From: Hydrogenibacillus sp.
GTDB lineage: Bacteria; Bacillota; Bacilli; Thermicanales; DSM-22653
Direction: 5' to 3'
DNA: 64,000 nucleotides
Assembly: GCA_014896255.1 (NCBI GenBank)
Contig: JADBKT010000006.1
Location: 28,048-92,047 of the forward strand
In this document: positions 36,627-44,416 of the stretch, one piece after another
Position numbering within the stretch: position 1 is the stretch's first letter
How the letters are laid out: each line of letters starts with the position of its first letter
Program-made: the position numbers and the translations under genes
The notes under the pieces: generated by a model
Databases searched by the model: none
What the model saw: the letters and a program-made list of their open reading frames with translations, nothing else
What the model was told of the DNA's origin: nothing

Positions 36627-37321
36627 GCAAGCGGCCTCCGCTTCTGGCGCTCGGCGTATGACGGCGCCGGTGCTTGCGACTCAGGCGTCGTCATCCCGGG
36701 CGCGTTCGCTCCCGGTTGCGGCATGCCCGGAGCGATGGACGGCCGATCGGCGTCGCTCGGCGAGCGCGTTTTGGAGCTGCGCGGGAGTTGCGGCGAGATG
36801 CGGCTGACGATGTCGGCGAGTTCGTCGAGCACGGCGGTCAGCGGTTCGCCGTGCGCCATTTTGTCGCGCATCTCTTTCAGGCGCGCGGTGATGTCGGGAT
36901 CGGCGGTGACGATCGCTCGAGCGCCGTAGGGGTCGTTTTTCAGCGCTTCGGCGACGGCGAACTTCGTCGTCGTCACTTGGGCGTTGTCGAGAGATCCGTC
37001 AACGTTGATGCCGACGACGGCATAGGGACCCAGGACGACGGCGGTGGCGCTTTTCACATACGGATCGGCGAGGGCGATCTCGACCAGTCGATCGGCGATG
37101 CGTTCGGCCTCGGCGCGGTTTTTCGGGGCGTGTCTCGGCGGTTCGTAGGTGATGGTGTTCGGTACTTTTTCGTGCGGCATGCGCCCCGGATGTGCCGACG
37201 CAGGGTTCGGCCGCTCGCCGGTTGTTCCTGGCCCGCTTTCTTTCGGCGACGCCCAGGGGAGCGTGCAGCCGGCGATGAAGATGAGTAAGGCGAATGCCAT
37301 CAGGACGGTGATCCGCGCCAT
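36623..37321 (-). CDS. ylaJ: YhcN/YlaJ-family sporulation lipoprotein
   Basis: The 232-residue protein has a lipoprotein signal (hydrophobic stretch then I-A-G-C-T-L, lipobox Cys at about 19), a Pro-rich linker and the YhcN/YlaJ domain: A-E-R-I-A-D-R-L-V-E-I-A, V-K-S-A-T-A-V-V-L-G-P-Y-A-V-V-G-I-N-V-D and V-T-A-D-P-D-I-T-A-R-L-K-E-M. Members are spore membrane lipoproteins, YhcN being linked to germination. GAGGAGGGAGG precedes ATG 37321. Co-translated with the DUF5665 gene. Confidence 0.88.
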   Translation of the reverse strand: MARITVLMAFALLIFIAGCTLPWASPKESGPGTTGERPNPASAHPGRMPHEKVPNTITYEPPRHAPKNRAEAERIADRLVEIALADPYVKSATAVVLGPYAVVGINVDGSLDNAQVTTTKFAVAEALKNDPYGARAIVTADPDITARLKEMRDKMAHGEPLTAVLDELADIVSRISPQLPRSSKTRSPSDADRPSIAPGMPQPGANAPGMTTPESQAPAPSYAERQKRRPLA

Positions 37322-37413
37322 CCGTCCTCCCTCCTCGTGCGGAACGCTCCGTTTTTGTGCTTTGAGGAAGCATCGTTGGTCTTCGGATAGTGTGTCCGGA
37401 AAGGGAGGCGGCT

Positions 37414-38646
37414 ATGTCGTCTCGCGGATGTCAGGCGCGTCTTCGCGCCGCGCTGAAGGAAGCGGGTGGAGCGATCGGCTTCGGCACGTGGATGCGGATC
37501 GCACTGTACGATCCTGAATGCGGATATTACATGCAAGATCGTGAGAAGATCGGTCCCCGCGGTGATTTTTATACGAGTTCCAATGTCGGTGCGGTGTACG
37601 GCGCTTTTTGGGCGCGCGTTTGGACGCGGCGGTTCGAGACCAGGCGGGCAAAGGCGCGGTCCTCTTGGCACGTCGATGGTCCCGGCGGTTCGGATATCGA
37701 ATCGGAGGCCCCCGAGACCTACGGCGATTTCTGGGTGATCGAACTCGGCGCCGGGGACGGGCGGTTCGCGGCGAGCGCCCTTGATGCGCTGTCGGAAGAA
37801 CGCGCGGATGTGTACCGCCGCCTGCGTTATATCGCCGTCGAGGCATCGTCCGCTCACGCGGAGCGGCTGCTTCAGCGGACGAAGGCGCATGCGTCCCGCG
37901 TGACGGTCGTAAGCGACATCGCGGAACTCGAACGCCTGCAGTTGCAGAGGACGGATGACGATGCGCGTTTCGCTTCGCCACCCGTCAAGGCGAGGCCGGA
38001 GGTCGTTCTTTTTGCCAATGAGTTTTATGACGCGCATCCGGTGGAACGCCTCATCCGCCGGGGCGGCGCTTATTATTGGACGGTCGTTCGGGAAACGGGA
38101 ACGGGTTTTCGCCTCGATTGGTCGAAAGACGTCCCGCCGGCGGTCTTGGCTTATGCCGAACGTTATGGGCACCACTTTCCGGATGATCATGTGTTTGAGG
38201 CGCCGCTTTCCGGGCTGGAGACGTACCGGACGCTTACGGCGCGTTTCCCGCATGGGCTGTTCATCACCGTGGATTACGGGCTGGATTTTGCCGAACTCGC
38301 CGTACCGGCGCGCCGCAACGGGACGGTGGTCGGGTTTCGGCATCACGCGTTGCGTGAAGATTGGTTCGACCATCCGGGGGAGATGGACATCACGGCATGG
38401 GTGCCGTTTGAGGCTTACCGGGAGGCGGGCGAGGCGGCGGGACTGACCACGCTCGCCTATACGACGCAAGGGGCGTATCTCGCGCAAAACGGGATCTTTG
38501 ATTTTCTTAGGGAGACGCTTGCCGACGAAGCGTCACGCGATCCGTTTCATCCGAAAGCGCGTCAGAACCGGGCCGTACGGATGCTGATCGCGCCGGAGGG
38601 CTTCGGTGCCGCGTTTCGCGTCCTTGTGCAAGCGGGTGAACCGTAG
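37414..38646 (+). CDS. class I SAM-dependent methyltransferase, MidA/NDUFAF7 (COG1565) family
   Basis: The 410-residue protein belongs to the group that includes NDUFAF7/MidA, which in mitochondria methylates an arginine of complex I; the bacterial target is unknown. Visible motifs: I-G-F-G-T-W-M-R-I-A-L-Y-D-P-E-C-G-Y-Y, G-D-F-Y-T-S-S-N-V-G-A-V-Y-G, E-L-G-A-G-D-G-R-F, F-A-N-E-F-Y-D-A-H-P-V and T-V-D-Y-G. A polar insert of about 25 residues (about 80-105) precedes motif I. AAAGGGAGG lies before ATG 37414. It runs divergently from ylaJ and no respiratory complex I genes are near. Confidence 0.87.
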   Translation: MSSRGCQARLRAALKEAGGAIGFGTWMRIALYDPECGYYMQDREKIGPRGDFYTSSNVGAVYGAFWARVWTRRFETRRAKARSSWHVDGPGGSDIESEAPETYGDFWVIELGAGDGRFAASALDALSEERADVYRRLRYIAVEASSAHAERLLQRTKAHASRVTVVSDIAELERLQLQRTDDDARFASPPVKARPEVVLFANEFYDAHPVERLIRRGGAYYWTVVRETGTGFRLDWSKDVPPAVLAYAERYGHHFPDDHVFEAPLSGLETYRTLTARFPHGLFITVDYGLDFAELAVPARRNGTVVGFRHHALREDWFDHPGEMDITAWVPFEAYREAGEAAGLTTLAYTTQGAYLAQNGIFDFLRETLADEASRDPFHPKARQNRAVRMLIAPEGFGAAFRVLVQAGEP

Positions 38647-38774
38647 CGGCGGACGCGTACCGTGCGATCGGCGGAGCACGGTGCGCGATGCGCCGTGTCG
38701 TCGACGGCAACGTGATCCGGCATAAAAATCGATGATTGGCGCATCTTAACTTCAATGAGGAGGTGCGCCAGTTC

Positions 38775-39188
38775 ATGTGGATGACGACCGTGCGCGCCCG
38801 CAGAACGGTGGCGGCGGCGACGCTGGTGTTGTTTGGGGTGACGTTCGCTTTCGGTTTCTTATGGGCGGATTTTGTCTCGGAAAACGGCGCGCAAGCGGCG
38901 GCGACGCCGGAGTTCGACGTCAACAGCACCGTGCGCCAGGGAAAAGTGTATCTCGAGTTTCGGCTCCATCATTTTCGCCTCGTCTCACCGGCGGCGCAGG
39001 CGCCAAAACGCTACGGCGAAGGGCATATCGTACTGTATGTCGACGGGCGGACGGCGGCGAAGCTCGATCGCCGGGCGTATGTATTGCGCGCGCTTTCGCC
39101 GGGCGTGCATACGCTCCGCGCCGAGCTCGTCCATAACGACGGCACGCCGTACGGCATCGACCGCGAATGGACGGTCACCCTCCCCTGA
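38775..39188 (+). CDS. exported or membrane-anchored beta-domain protein, unknown function
   Basis: The 137-residue protein begins with a basic stretch and a hydrophobic helix (A-A-A-T-L-V-L-F-G-V-T-F-A-F-G-F-L-W), followed by a beta-rich domain: V-Y-L-E-F-R-L-H-H-F-R-L-V, E-G-H-I-V-L-Y-V-D-G and L-S-P-G-V-H-T-L-R-A-E-L-V-H-N-D-G-T-P-Y-G. That block resembles Ig-like domains such as DUF4399. ATG 38775 is used because GAGGAGGTG lies ten bases upstream. It is close to the cytochrome oxidase operon but on the other strand; a copper or haem role is speculation. Confidence 0.6.
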   Translation: MWMTTVRARRTVAAATLVLFGVTFAFGFLWADFVSENGAQAAATPEFDVNSTVRQGKVYLEFRLHHFRLVSPAAQAPKRYGEGHIVLYVDGRTAAKLDRRAYVLRALSPGVHTLRAELVHNDGTPYGIDREWTVTLP

Positions 39189-39264
39189 GGGGCGCTCGTC
39201 GGGGACTGATCGCCGGTTTCGAAATTTGTCCTGCGGGCCACTGGCCGGTGTTCCTTGACGATAC

Positions 39265-39744
39265 TTAACGGAGCAGTTCTTTGCTCGGTTCCAGGAACTT
39301 GACGATGGCGCAGATGAAGGCCAACAGCGTGGAGAGATGGAGCATCACGTGGGCCGTATTGGGCACGATGCCGTGGCGAACCGGCAAAAAGGCGTGCGTG
39401 TTCCCGAACATCGCCTGATATCGTCTCACCAGTTCGGGGTCTGCCCCAAAGAAGTACGGACCCCACCAGGCTTTGTACTCCCCAAATAAGAACAAGGCGT
39501 AAATAAGGATGAAGAATATTTTTACAGCCAACGGATAAGGTTTCCCCAGGTAGGAGGCGCTCAGAGCCAGCGCCACCGCAATGGGCAGGGCGTTCGCAAA
39601 GGTGTTGAAGATGTTCTTCTGGATCGACATCTGGCTTTTGATGGCGGTCACGTCGTTGAACGGCCCCAAAGGAATCCAGTCGTGGAGCAGCAAGAACAAC
39701 AGGATGAAGCCCTGAAGCGCGATGAACGCGATATCGGCTTTCAT
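39265..39744 (-). CDS. four-helix membrane protein, unknown function
   Basis: The 159-residue protein has four predicted membrane helices (about 4-24, 52-68, 73-92, 134-153) and a conserved-looking loop F-G-E-Y-K-A-W-W-G-P-Y-F-F-G between helices 3 and 4. I do not recognise the family. AAGGGAG precedes ATG 39744 and its own promoter lies at 39812-39840, so it is independent of the oxidase operon that ends 145 bases away. Similar small proteins sometimes accompany transporters; no such link shows here. Confidence 0.75.
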   Translation of the reverse strand: MKADIAFIALQGFILLFLLLHDWIPLGPFNDVTAIKSQMSIQKNIFNTFANALPIAVALALSASYLGKPYPLAVKIFFILIYALFLFGEYKAWWGPYFFGADPELVRRYQAMFGNTHAFLPVRHGIVPNTAHVMLHLSTLLAFICAIVKFLEPSKELLR

Positions 39745-39811
39745 CGGTTTGTCTCCCTTCCCCGTCGGTTTGTCTCTCCGCTTGAAAATCGCGCTGTCTC
39801 TTTACTCCAAA

Positions 39812-39840
39812 AATATATGATGGAGTGGCCATTGGATCAA
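39812..39840 (-). promoter_or_regulatory. promoter of the four-helix membrane protein gene
   Basis: On the minus strand TTGATC (39840-39835), 17-base spacer, TATATT (39817-39812). Confidence 0.7.
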
Positions 39841-39888
39841 GCGGAATCGCCGAAAGGCGACCGCCCTATGCGCAACAGATCAGGCGCC

Positions 39889-41574
39889 TCACCAGCTGCG
39901 CAGCGGTGGGGCGCCGTTTTTCGTCTGCGTGAGCAGTTCGACGATCGGCCACGTGTAGGCGATGAGGATGAGCGCGCCGACGATGGCCACCCAAAGCCCC
40001 CAGCGTTCCAGGATGGGCGGCGGGGGCGGCGCTTTGTCGCGCACGTCGCCGATCGGAAATTCGACGACCCGCTCCGCCTGCGGAGCGTACATCATCAGGT
40101 AGACGATCACGCCGAGATAGACGACGATCCCGAGAAAGAGGAAGACGGCGCCGCTGCCCATGAGCGCCCGCCAGAAGACCCAGCTTTCGACGACGTCGGC
40201 CCCGGCGTAGTCCGTATACGCCGTTCGCCGGGGTTCGCCGAGCACGCCGAGGACGTGCATCGCCGTCGACATGAAAAGCATCCCGGTGCTCCACAGCACG
40301 ACGACGAGGTTGGCGGCGCGGTTGGCCTGTGGAGTGTACGTGCGGCCGGTGAGGGAGGGGATGGCCCAAAAGGTGATGGCGATATACGTGAGAATGACCG
40401 TCGTGGCCAGCGTCAGATGAAAATGACCGGGCAGCCAAAGGGTGTTGTGCACGACCTGGTTCAGTTGGTAGCTGGCATTGATGATGCCGCCGGCGCCGCC
40501 CGGGATGAAGAACAGCATGCCGACGACCGGAGCGAGGAAGCGGGCGTCTTTCCACGGAAGTTTTTTGATCCACTCAAAAGGCCTCGTGGCGCCCTGTCCG
40601 CGGCCGGCTTCCTCGAACATGGCGATGACGGCAAAGGCGGTGAGCAGTGTCGGGATGACGACGAAAAAGGTGAGCGTGGCTTGGATGAACTTCCAGATCG
40701 GCTCGATGCCGGGATCGCCGAATTGGTGATGCAATCCGACGGGAATCGAGTATAAAATAAAGAGGACGAATGTCAGCCGCGGAAGAAGGTTGCTGAAGAT
40801 CTTTCCTTTGATCATCCGCGGGATGTTCACGTACCAGTAGATGTAGGCGGGGAGCAGCCAGAAGTAGACGACGGGGTGGCCGAAAAACCAAAAAAACGTC
40901 CGCGCCGCGCCGACATTGATCGTCTTCATCCAGCCGAGCGACCAAGGGATGAGCATGAAGGCGAGCTCGAAGAGCACGCCGAGCGTGGCGATGAGCCACA
41001 AGATGTACGTCGCCACGGACATGTACGCAAACAGCGGGGACGGCGCGTCAGGATGCGCCTTTTTCCAGCGTCTGTAAGCGGCGAAGATGGTCCCGCCCGG
41101 CAACCAGCTTCCGAAGAGGACGAGGAAGACGCCGATGTAGAAGATCGGCATGGCGCGCATCGGCGGATAGAAGGTGTATAGGACGGTCGCTTCGTTGGTC
41201 AGAATGGCGACCGCGTCCAGCGCCACGCCGGCGAGCATGAGCACGTACCCGCCCCAGGCCAATCGGCGCTCCGGCGGCGTGAAGGTCCCTCCCGTCGTCT
41301 TCGCCGTCCCGAGCAAGAGAAAGCCGACGATGGTGAACGTCGTAAAGACGTATGCCAGCATGATGCCGTGCAGGGTAAGCAGCTGATAGTAACCGATCGC
41401 CGCCGGGAGCACAATGAGTCCGGTGCGCGAGATGCCTTGCAGGAGCCCGGCGACGGCTCCGAGGAACAAGGCGAAAAAGGCGATGATGAAATGGGCGAGA
41501 AATAGTCGCCGCTCGGGCAGAGGAAATTCATGTTCGGCGGTGTGAATCGTCGCGCCGTCATCGCCGCGATTCAT
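39889..41574 (-). CDS. ba3-type cytochrome c oxidase subunit I
   Basis: The 561-residue haem-copper oxidase subunit carries the oxygen-reducing centre. Ligands are in place: L-H-G-I-M-L-A-Y (low-spin haem), F-G-H-P-V-V-Y-F-W-L-L-P-A-Y (CuB histidine and cross-linked-type tyrosine), L-H-H-Q-F and L-P-G-H-F-H-L-T-L. The sequence is of the B (ba3) family, which lacks the D-channel, as in Thermus ba3 and thermophilic Bacillus enzymes with high oxygen affinity. ATG 41574 is chosen because AAGGAGG lies seven bases upstream; ATG 41580 is only one base from it. It begins three bases after the subunit II stop, so translation is coupled. Confidence 0.95.
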   Translation of the reverse strand: MNRGDDGATIHTAEHEFPLPERRLFLAHFIIAFFALFLGAVAGLLQGISRTGLIVLPAAIGYYQLLTLHGIMLAYVFTTFTIVGFLLLGTAKTTGGTFTPPERRLAWGGYVLMLAGVALDAVAILTNEATVLYTFYPPMRAMPIFYIGVFLVLFGSWLPGGTIFAAYRRWKKAHPDAPSPLFAYMSVATYILWLIATLGVLFELAFMLIPWSLGWMKTINVGAARTFFWFFGHPVVYFWLLPAYIYWYVNIPRMIKGKIFSNLLPRLTFVLFILYSIPVGLHHQFGDPGIEPIWKFIQATLTFFVVIPTLLTAFAVIAMFEEAGRGQGATRPFEWIKKLPWKDARFLAPVVGMLFFIPGGAGGIINASYQLNQVVHNTLWLPGHFHLTLATTVILTYIAITFWAIPSLTGRTYTPQANRAANLVVVLWSTGMLFMSTAMHVLGVLGEPRRTAYTDYAGADVVESWVFWRALMGSGAVFLFLGIVVYLGVIVYLMMYAPQAERVVEFPIGDVRDKAPPPPPILERWGLWVAIVGALILIAYTWPIVELLTQTKNGAPPLRSW

Positions 41575-41576
41575 CG

Positions 41577-42056
41577 TCATTCCTCCTTGACCGTCCATTT
41601 GGCCATCATCATCTGGTGGCCGGCGCCGCAGTATTCATTGCACAAGAGGAGATATTCGCCCGCGCGTTTGAACGTGTACGTAAACGTGTTGACCTGACCC
41701 GGTATGACCATGATGTTGACGTTCGTCCCGGGGATGGACAGCCCGTGAATGACGTCCGGGCTGGTGATCATGAAGTGGACCGTCGCCCCTTTGGGGATGG
41801 TGAGATCGCTCGGGATAAACGTGAACAGTTTGGCGATGATCACCGCCCGGTATTCGTTCGGGCCGATCGCATACAGCCCCGGCTGGTCGAAGGGCGGCGT
41901 TTCGTTCACCCGCGTCGGATCGATCGCGTATCGGCTGCTCGCCGGATGCAGGTGAAAACCGAAAGCCATGATCCCGATGATGAGGAGAAACGAGGCCAGC
42001 GTTCCGATGCTGATCTTCAGCCAGAGCGCTTCGAGCCTCGGCAGATCGAGGCGCAC
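41577..42056 (-). CDS. ba3-type cytochrome c oxidase subunit II
   Basis: The 159-residue subunit has one N-terminal membrane helix (L-K-I-S-I-G-T-L-A-S-F-L-L-I-I-G-I-M-A) and a cupredoxin domain with the CuA site: His of D-V-I-H-G-L and C-N-E-Y-C-G-A-G-H-Q-M-M. It accepts electrons from cytochrome c. GTG 42056 is chosen because GGGGGAT lies six bases upstream and the family N-terminus is short; an in-frame ATG at 42125 would lie inside the upstream subunit IIA gene in another frame. Co-transcribed with subunits IIA and I. Confidence 0.93.
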   Translation of the reverse strand: MRLDLPRLEALWLKISIGTLASFLLIIGIMAFGFHLHPASSRYAIDPTRVNETPPFDQPGLYAIGPNEYRAVIIAKLFTFIPSDLTIPKGATVHFMITSPDVIHGLSIPGTNVNIMVIPGQVNTFTYTFKRAGEYLLLCNEYCGAGHQMMMAKWTVKEE

Positions 42057-42085
42057 GATGGGATCCCCCCTGGTCAGCCGAAGAC

Positions 42086-42250
42086 TTACAAGCGTATCAA
42101 AAAAACGATCAACATGGTGAGCCACATGGCGAGCATCAGTCCGCCGATGACGAGGGTCAACCGAAACGTATCGCGAAACGACGGCTCCGCTTCCCTTTCC
42201 TCGTTCGATCCGGCTTCGGCCGTGCGGTCATCGGCCGTGATGTTTTCCAT
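42086..42250 (-). CDS. small cytochrome c oxidase subunit IIA-like protein
   Basis: This 54-residue protein has an acidic N-terminus (M-E-N-I-T-A-D-D) and a single C-terminal membrane helix (L-T-L-V-I-G-G-L-M-L-A-M-W-L, then M-L-I-V-F-L-I). It precedes subunit II by 29 bases, and GGAGGG lies six bases before ATG 42250. Size, topology and position match the single-helix subunit IIA of ba3 oxidases, which supplies the missing first helix of a normal subunit II. The reading frame is short and easy to overlook. Confidence 0.8.
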   Translation of the reverse strand: MENITADDRTAEAGSNEEREAEPSFRDTFRLTLVIGGLMLAMWLTMLIVFLIRL

Positions 42251-42277
42251 CGGTCATCCCTCCGCCGGTGCTTCATT

Positions 42278-42303
42278 CCGCGGATGATGCCCGCGGATGA
42301 TGC
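42278..42303 (+). repeat. 13-bp tandem direct repeat upstream of the oxidase operon
   Basis: CCGCGGATGATGC occurs twice in immediate succession (42278-42290 and 42291-42303), in the divergent gap between the ba3 operon and the DUF1002 gene. Two copies in a promoter region could bind a regulator; chance duplication is equally possible. Confidence 0.6.
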
Positions 42304-42402
42304 GTGCTGCTCCGCTTCCTGTCTTTTGCCAGTCTTGCCCGATGACGGGGTTCCGTATACCTGTGTGGCCGATCCATTCCCGGCCGAAAAGGAGAGATCC
42401 TC

Positions 42403-43416
42403 ATGCGACGCTTCCGATTATTTTCAGTCTTGCTCTCGATTTTCATCCTGTCGGCGGGCGTATCGTTTAAGCGCCCGGCTTCGGGAGGGGCGGAAGCAAG
42501 CGCGAACGCGCAAACGGTCGTTTTGGCCGCCCGATCGGCGCCGCTCGCCGCCCCGACGGACTCCTCCGCGCATCGAATGACGCCCGTCGCTGCGCTCGGC
42601 GCCGATCTTTCGCCCGAACAACAGCAATCGGTGCTCAAGCGGCTCGGCGTCGATCAAACGGCGCGGATCATCACCGTGACGAACGCCGAAGAACGGGCGC
42701 TTCTTAAGGAGCGTTTCACCGCGCAAGAGATCGGCACACGGGCCATCTCTTCGGTCTATATCGTTCCCGCCGCGCCGGGAGCGGGCATCCAGGTGACGAC
42801 AGAGAACATCACCCGCGTCGATGCGGCGACGTACGAGCAGGCGCTCCTCACGGCCGGTGTTCATGACGCCGTCGTCCGCGTCGCCGCGCCCTTTCCCGTC
42901 TCCGGCACGGCCGCTCTCGTCGGCGTGTTCAAGGCGTTTGAGGCGATTCAGGGCGCCGCGCTCGATCCGGAGCGCAAGTCGGCCGCCGTTTTGGAATTGG
43001 CCGTCGCCGAACGCCTTCAGGAAGCCAACGATCCCGAGAAGGTGGCGGAGCTTTTTTCGACGCTCAAAACGTCTCTCGCCTCCGGTTTGTTCAAGTCGCC
43101 GGAAGACATCGAGGCGACCATCCGCCGCGAGGCGGCGCGGCTCGGGCTTGTGCTCAGCGAACAGGACATCGCCGCGGTGCGGGATTTGATCGAACGCCTC
43201 AAAGGGCTCGACATCGACTGGGACCGGGTAAAAAAGGAACTCAAAGCCGTTCAGGACGCCGTCGGGGAATGGCTCTCGCAACCGGAGACGCAGTCTTTGC
43301 TGCAGAAGATCGGGAATTGGTTGAAGCAGCTGTTCCAAATGGTTGTCGATTGGTGGAACCGGTGGTTGAACAGTGAACAAGAAGTCGCCGGCGGGTTGAT
43401 CGTGCCGGCGGCTTGA
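42403..43416 (+). CDS. secreted DUF1002 protein
   Basis: The 337-residue exported protein has an N-terminal signal helix (F-S-V-L-L-S-I-F-I-L-S-A-G-V) and the DUF1002 pattern: A-A-L-G-A-D-L-S-P-E-Q-Q-Q, T-N-A-E-E-R-A-L-L, A-I-S-S-V-Y-I-V, G-I-Q-V-T-T-E-N-I-T and A-A-P-F-P-V-S-G-T-A-A-L-V-G-V-F-K-A-F-E. The C-terminal 130 residues are helical and end Trp-rich. Function is unknown; the family occurs in Bacillales and Clostridia. AAAAGGAGAG precedes ATG 42403. Confidence 0.85.
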   Translation: MRRFRLFSVLLSIFILSAGVSFKRPASGGAEASANAQTVVLAARSAPLAAPTDSSAHRMTPVAALGADLSPEQQQSVLKRLGVDQTARIITVTNAEERALLKERFTAQEIGTRAISSVYIVPAAPGAGIQVTTENITRVDAATYEQALLTAGVHDAVVRVAAPFPVSGTAALVGVFKAFEAIQGAALDPERKSAAVLELAVAERLQEANDPEKVAELFSTLKTSLASGLFKSPEDIEATIRREAARLGLVLSEQDIAAVRDLIERLKGLDIDWDRVKKELKAVQDAVGEWLSQPETQSLLQKIGNWLKQLFQMVVDWWNRWLNSEQEVAGGLIVPAA

Positions 43417-43425
43417 CCGTATAAT
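43396..43425 (+). promoter_or_regulatory. promoter of ylbF-ylbG
   Basis: TTGATC (43396-43401), 18-base spacer, perfect TATAAT (43420-43425), lying over the end of the DUF1002 gene. Confidence 0.7.
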
Positions 43426-43452
43426 AAGAAGAAAATGCAAAGGAGGAACGTC

Positions 43453-43908
43453 ATGGATTACGCCGTTTTGACCGGGCATCTGGACGAACTCCTTTGCCTC
43501 ATCGATGAGAGTACAGTGGCCGACGACTATCGTCGCGCCGCGCTTGCCCTTCGGGGCGATGCGGAAGCGAAGCGGCTGATGCACCGTTTTATAGAGATCA
43601 AATCGCGGTATGAAGAAGCGGCGCGCTATGGTCGCTATCATCCGGATTACGCCCGCCTTCGACGCGAGGCTTACATCGCCAAAATGCGACTCGAGACGCA
43701 TCCGACGGTGGCGGATTTTCGCCGAGCCGAAAGCGCGCTGGAATCGCTCCTGGAAGAAATCGCCCGGATCATCGCGGCACGTGTCTCGCCGTCGGTGTTG
43801 GTCGCCACCCGCGATCCGTTTTATCTTCGTCCAGGCGGCGCGGAAACCGCCGGCGCCGGGGTCGCTTCGAGCTGTGCGAGCGACGGCTGTCGATGCGGAA
43901 CGCGCTAG
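43453..43908 (+). CDS. ylbF: YlbF family regulator (RNase Y specificity factor)
   Basis: In B. subtilis YlbF, YmcA and YaaT form the Y-complex, which guides RNase Y cleavage and affects sporulation and competence. The 151-residue helical protein has the family core R-Y-E-E-A-A-R-Y-G-R-Y-H-P-D-Y and V-A-D-F-R-R-A-E-S-A-L-E-S-L-L. A C-terminal cysteine cluster, C-A-S-D-G-C-R-C-G, matches the cysteine-rich tail linked to Fe-S cluster binding in the Y-complex. AGGAGG lies before ATG 43453. ylbG follows. Confidence 0.9.
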   Translation: MDYAVLTGHLDELLCLIDESTVADDYRRAALALRGDAEAKRLMHRFIEIKSRYEEAARYGRYHPDYARLRREAYIAKMRLETHPTVADFRRAESALESLLEEIARIIAARVSPSVLVATRDPFYLRPGGAETAGAGVASSCASDGCRCGTR

Positions 43909-43961
43909 AACGGGTTCACATTCACGGTTTGCCGGTAGAACAAGGTGAAAGGAGAGAGAGA

Positions 43962-44201
43962 ATGCACGGCAAAGTATCGCTCGCGGTGTGGCTCGATCAC
44001 CCGCGCTCGGCGCGGTTTCTGCGTCGCTATGGGTATGTGCACTATGTCTCGCAACGGATGAAATACGCCGTCGTCTACGTCGACCGCAAGCAGGCGCCGG
44101 CGATCATGCGCGCGCTGTTGGCCAACCACCACATCAGGCGCGTCGAGCCGTCGCCGTATCAGGAAGCGGTGCATGCGGTCGTCCATCACGGTTCGCCATG
44201 A
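43962..44201 (+). CDS. ylbG: YlbG family protein (DUF2129)
   Basis: The 79-residue protein matches DUF2129: L-A-V-W-L, R-F-L-R-R-Y-G-Y-V-H-Y-V-S-Q-R-M-K-Y-A-V-V-Y-V-D and R-V-E-P-S-P-Y. Function is unknown; the gene follows ylbF in B. subtilis as here. AAAGGAGAG precedes ATG 43962, whereas an upstream in-frame ATG at 43893 lies within ylbF. A terminator with a very long T-run follows. Confidence 0.88.
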   Translation: MHGKVSLAVWLDHPRSARFLRRYGYVHYVSQRMKYAVVYVDRKQAPAIMRALLANHHIRRVEPSPYQEAVHAVVHHGSP

Positions 44202-44239
44202 GGCGATCGATATCGCTGAAGTGCGTTGATCTGCGCCAT

Positions 44240-44280
44240 GCGGCAATCGTTTGCGGTGTGCCGCGCTTTTTTTTTTTTTT
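44240..44280 (+). terminator. terminator with a 14-T tract after ylbG
   Basis: GCGGCA (44240-44245) pairs with TGCCGC (44259-44264), then GC and fourteen consecutive T (44267-44280), with more T-rich sequence to 44298. A homopolymer this long is striking in a GC-rich genome and is prone to length error. Confidence 0.85.
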
Positions 44281-44416
44281 GCTTTTTTTATTTTTTTATG
44301 GTCGAAAGGGGCGCATCGCGCCTGCGCCCGGCAGGCGTGCACGTACGGGCGATCTCTCCCTCTTGAAAATTTCGGTGAACGAAATATAATCAAGGGAGAA
44401 GAAAGGATGAACGCCC

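Noticed and set aside
42424..43701. A 425-codon minus-strand frame antisense to the DUF1002 and ylbF genes
   Set aside because: Composition is antisense-like (Arg/Gly/His-rich) and both sense genes have clear family matches and ribosome binding sites.
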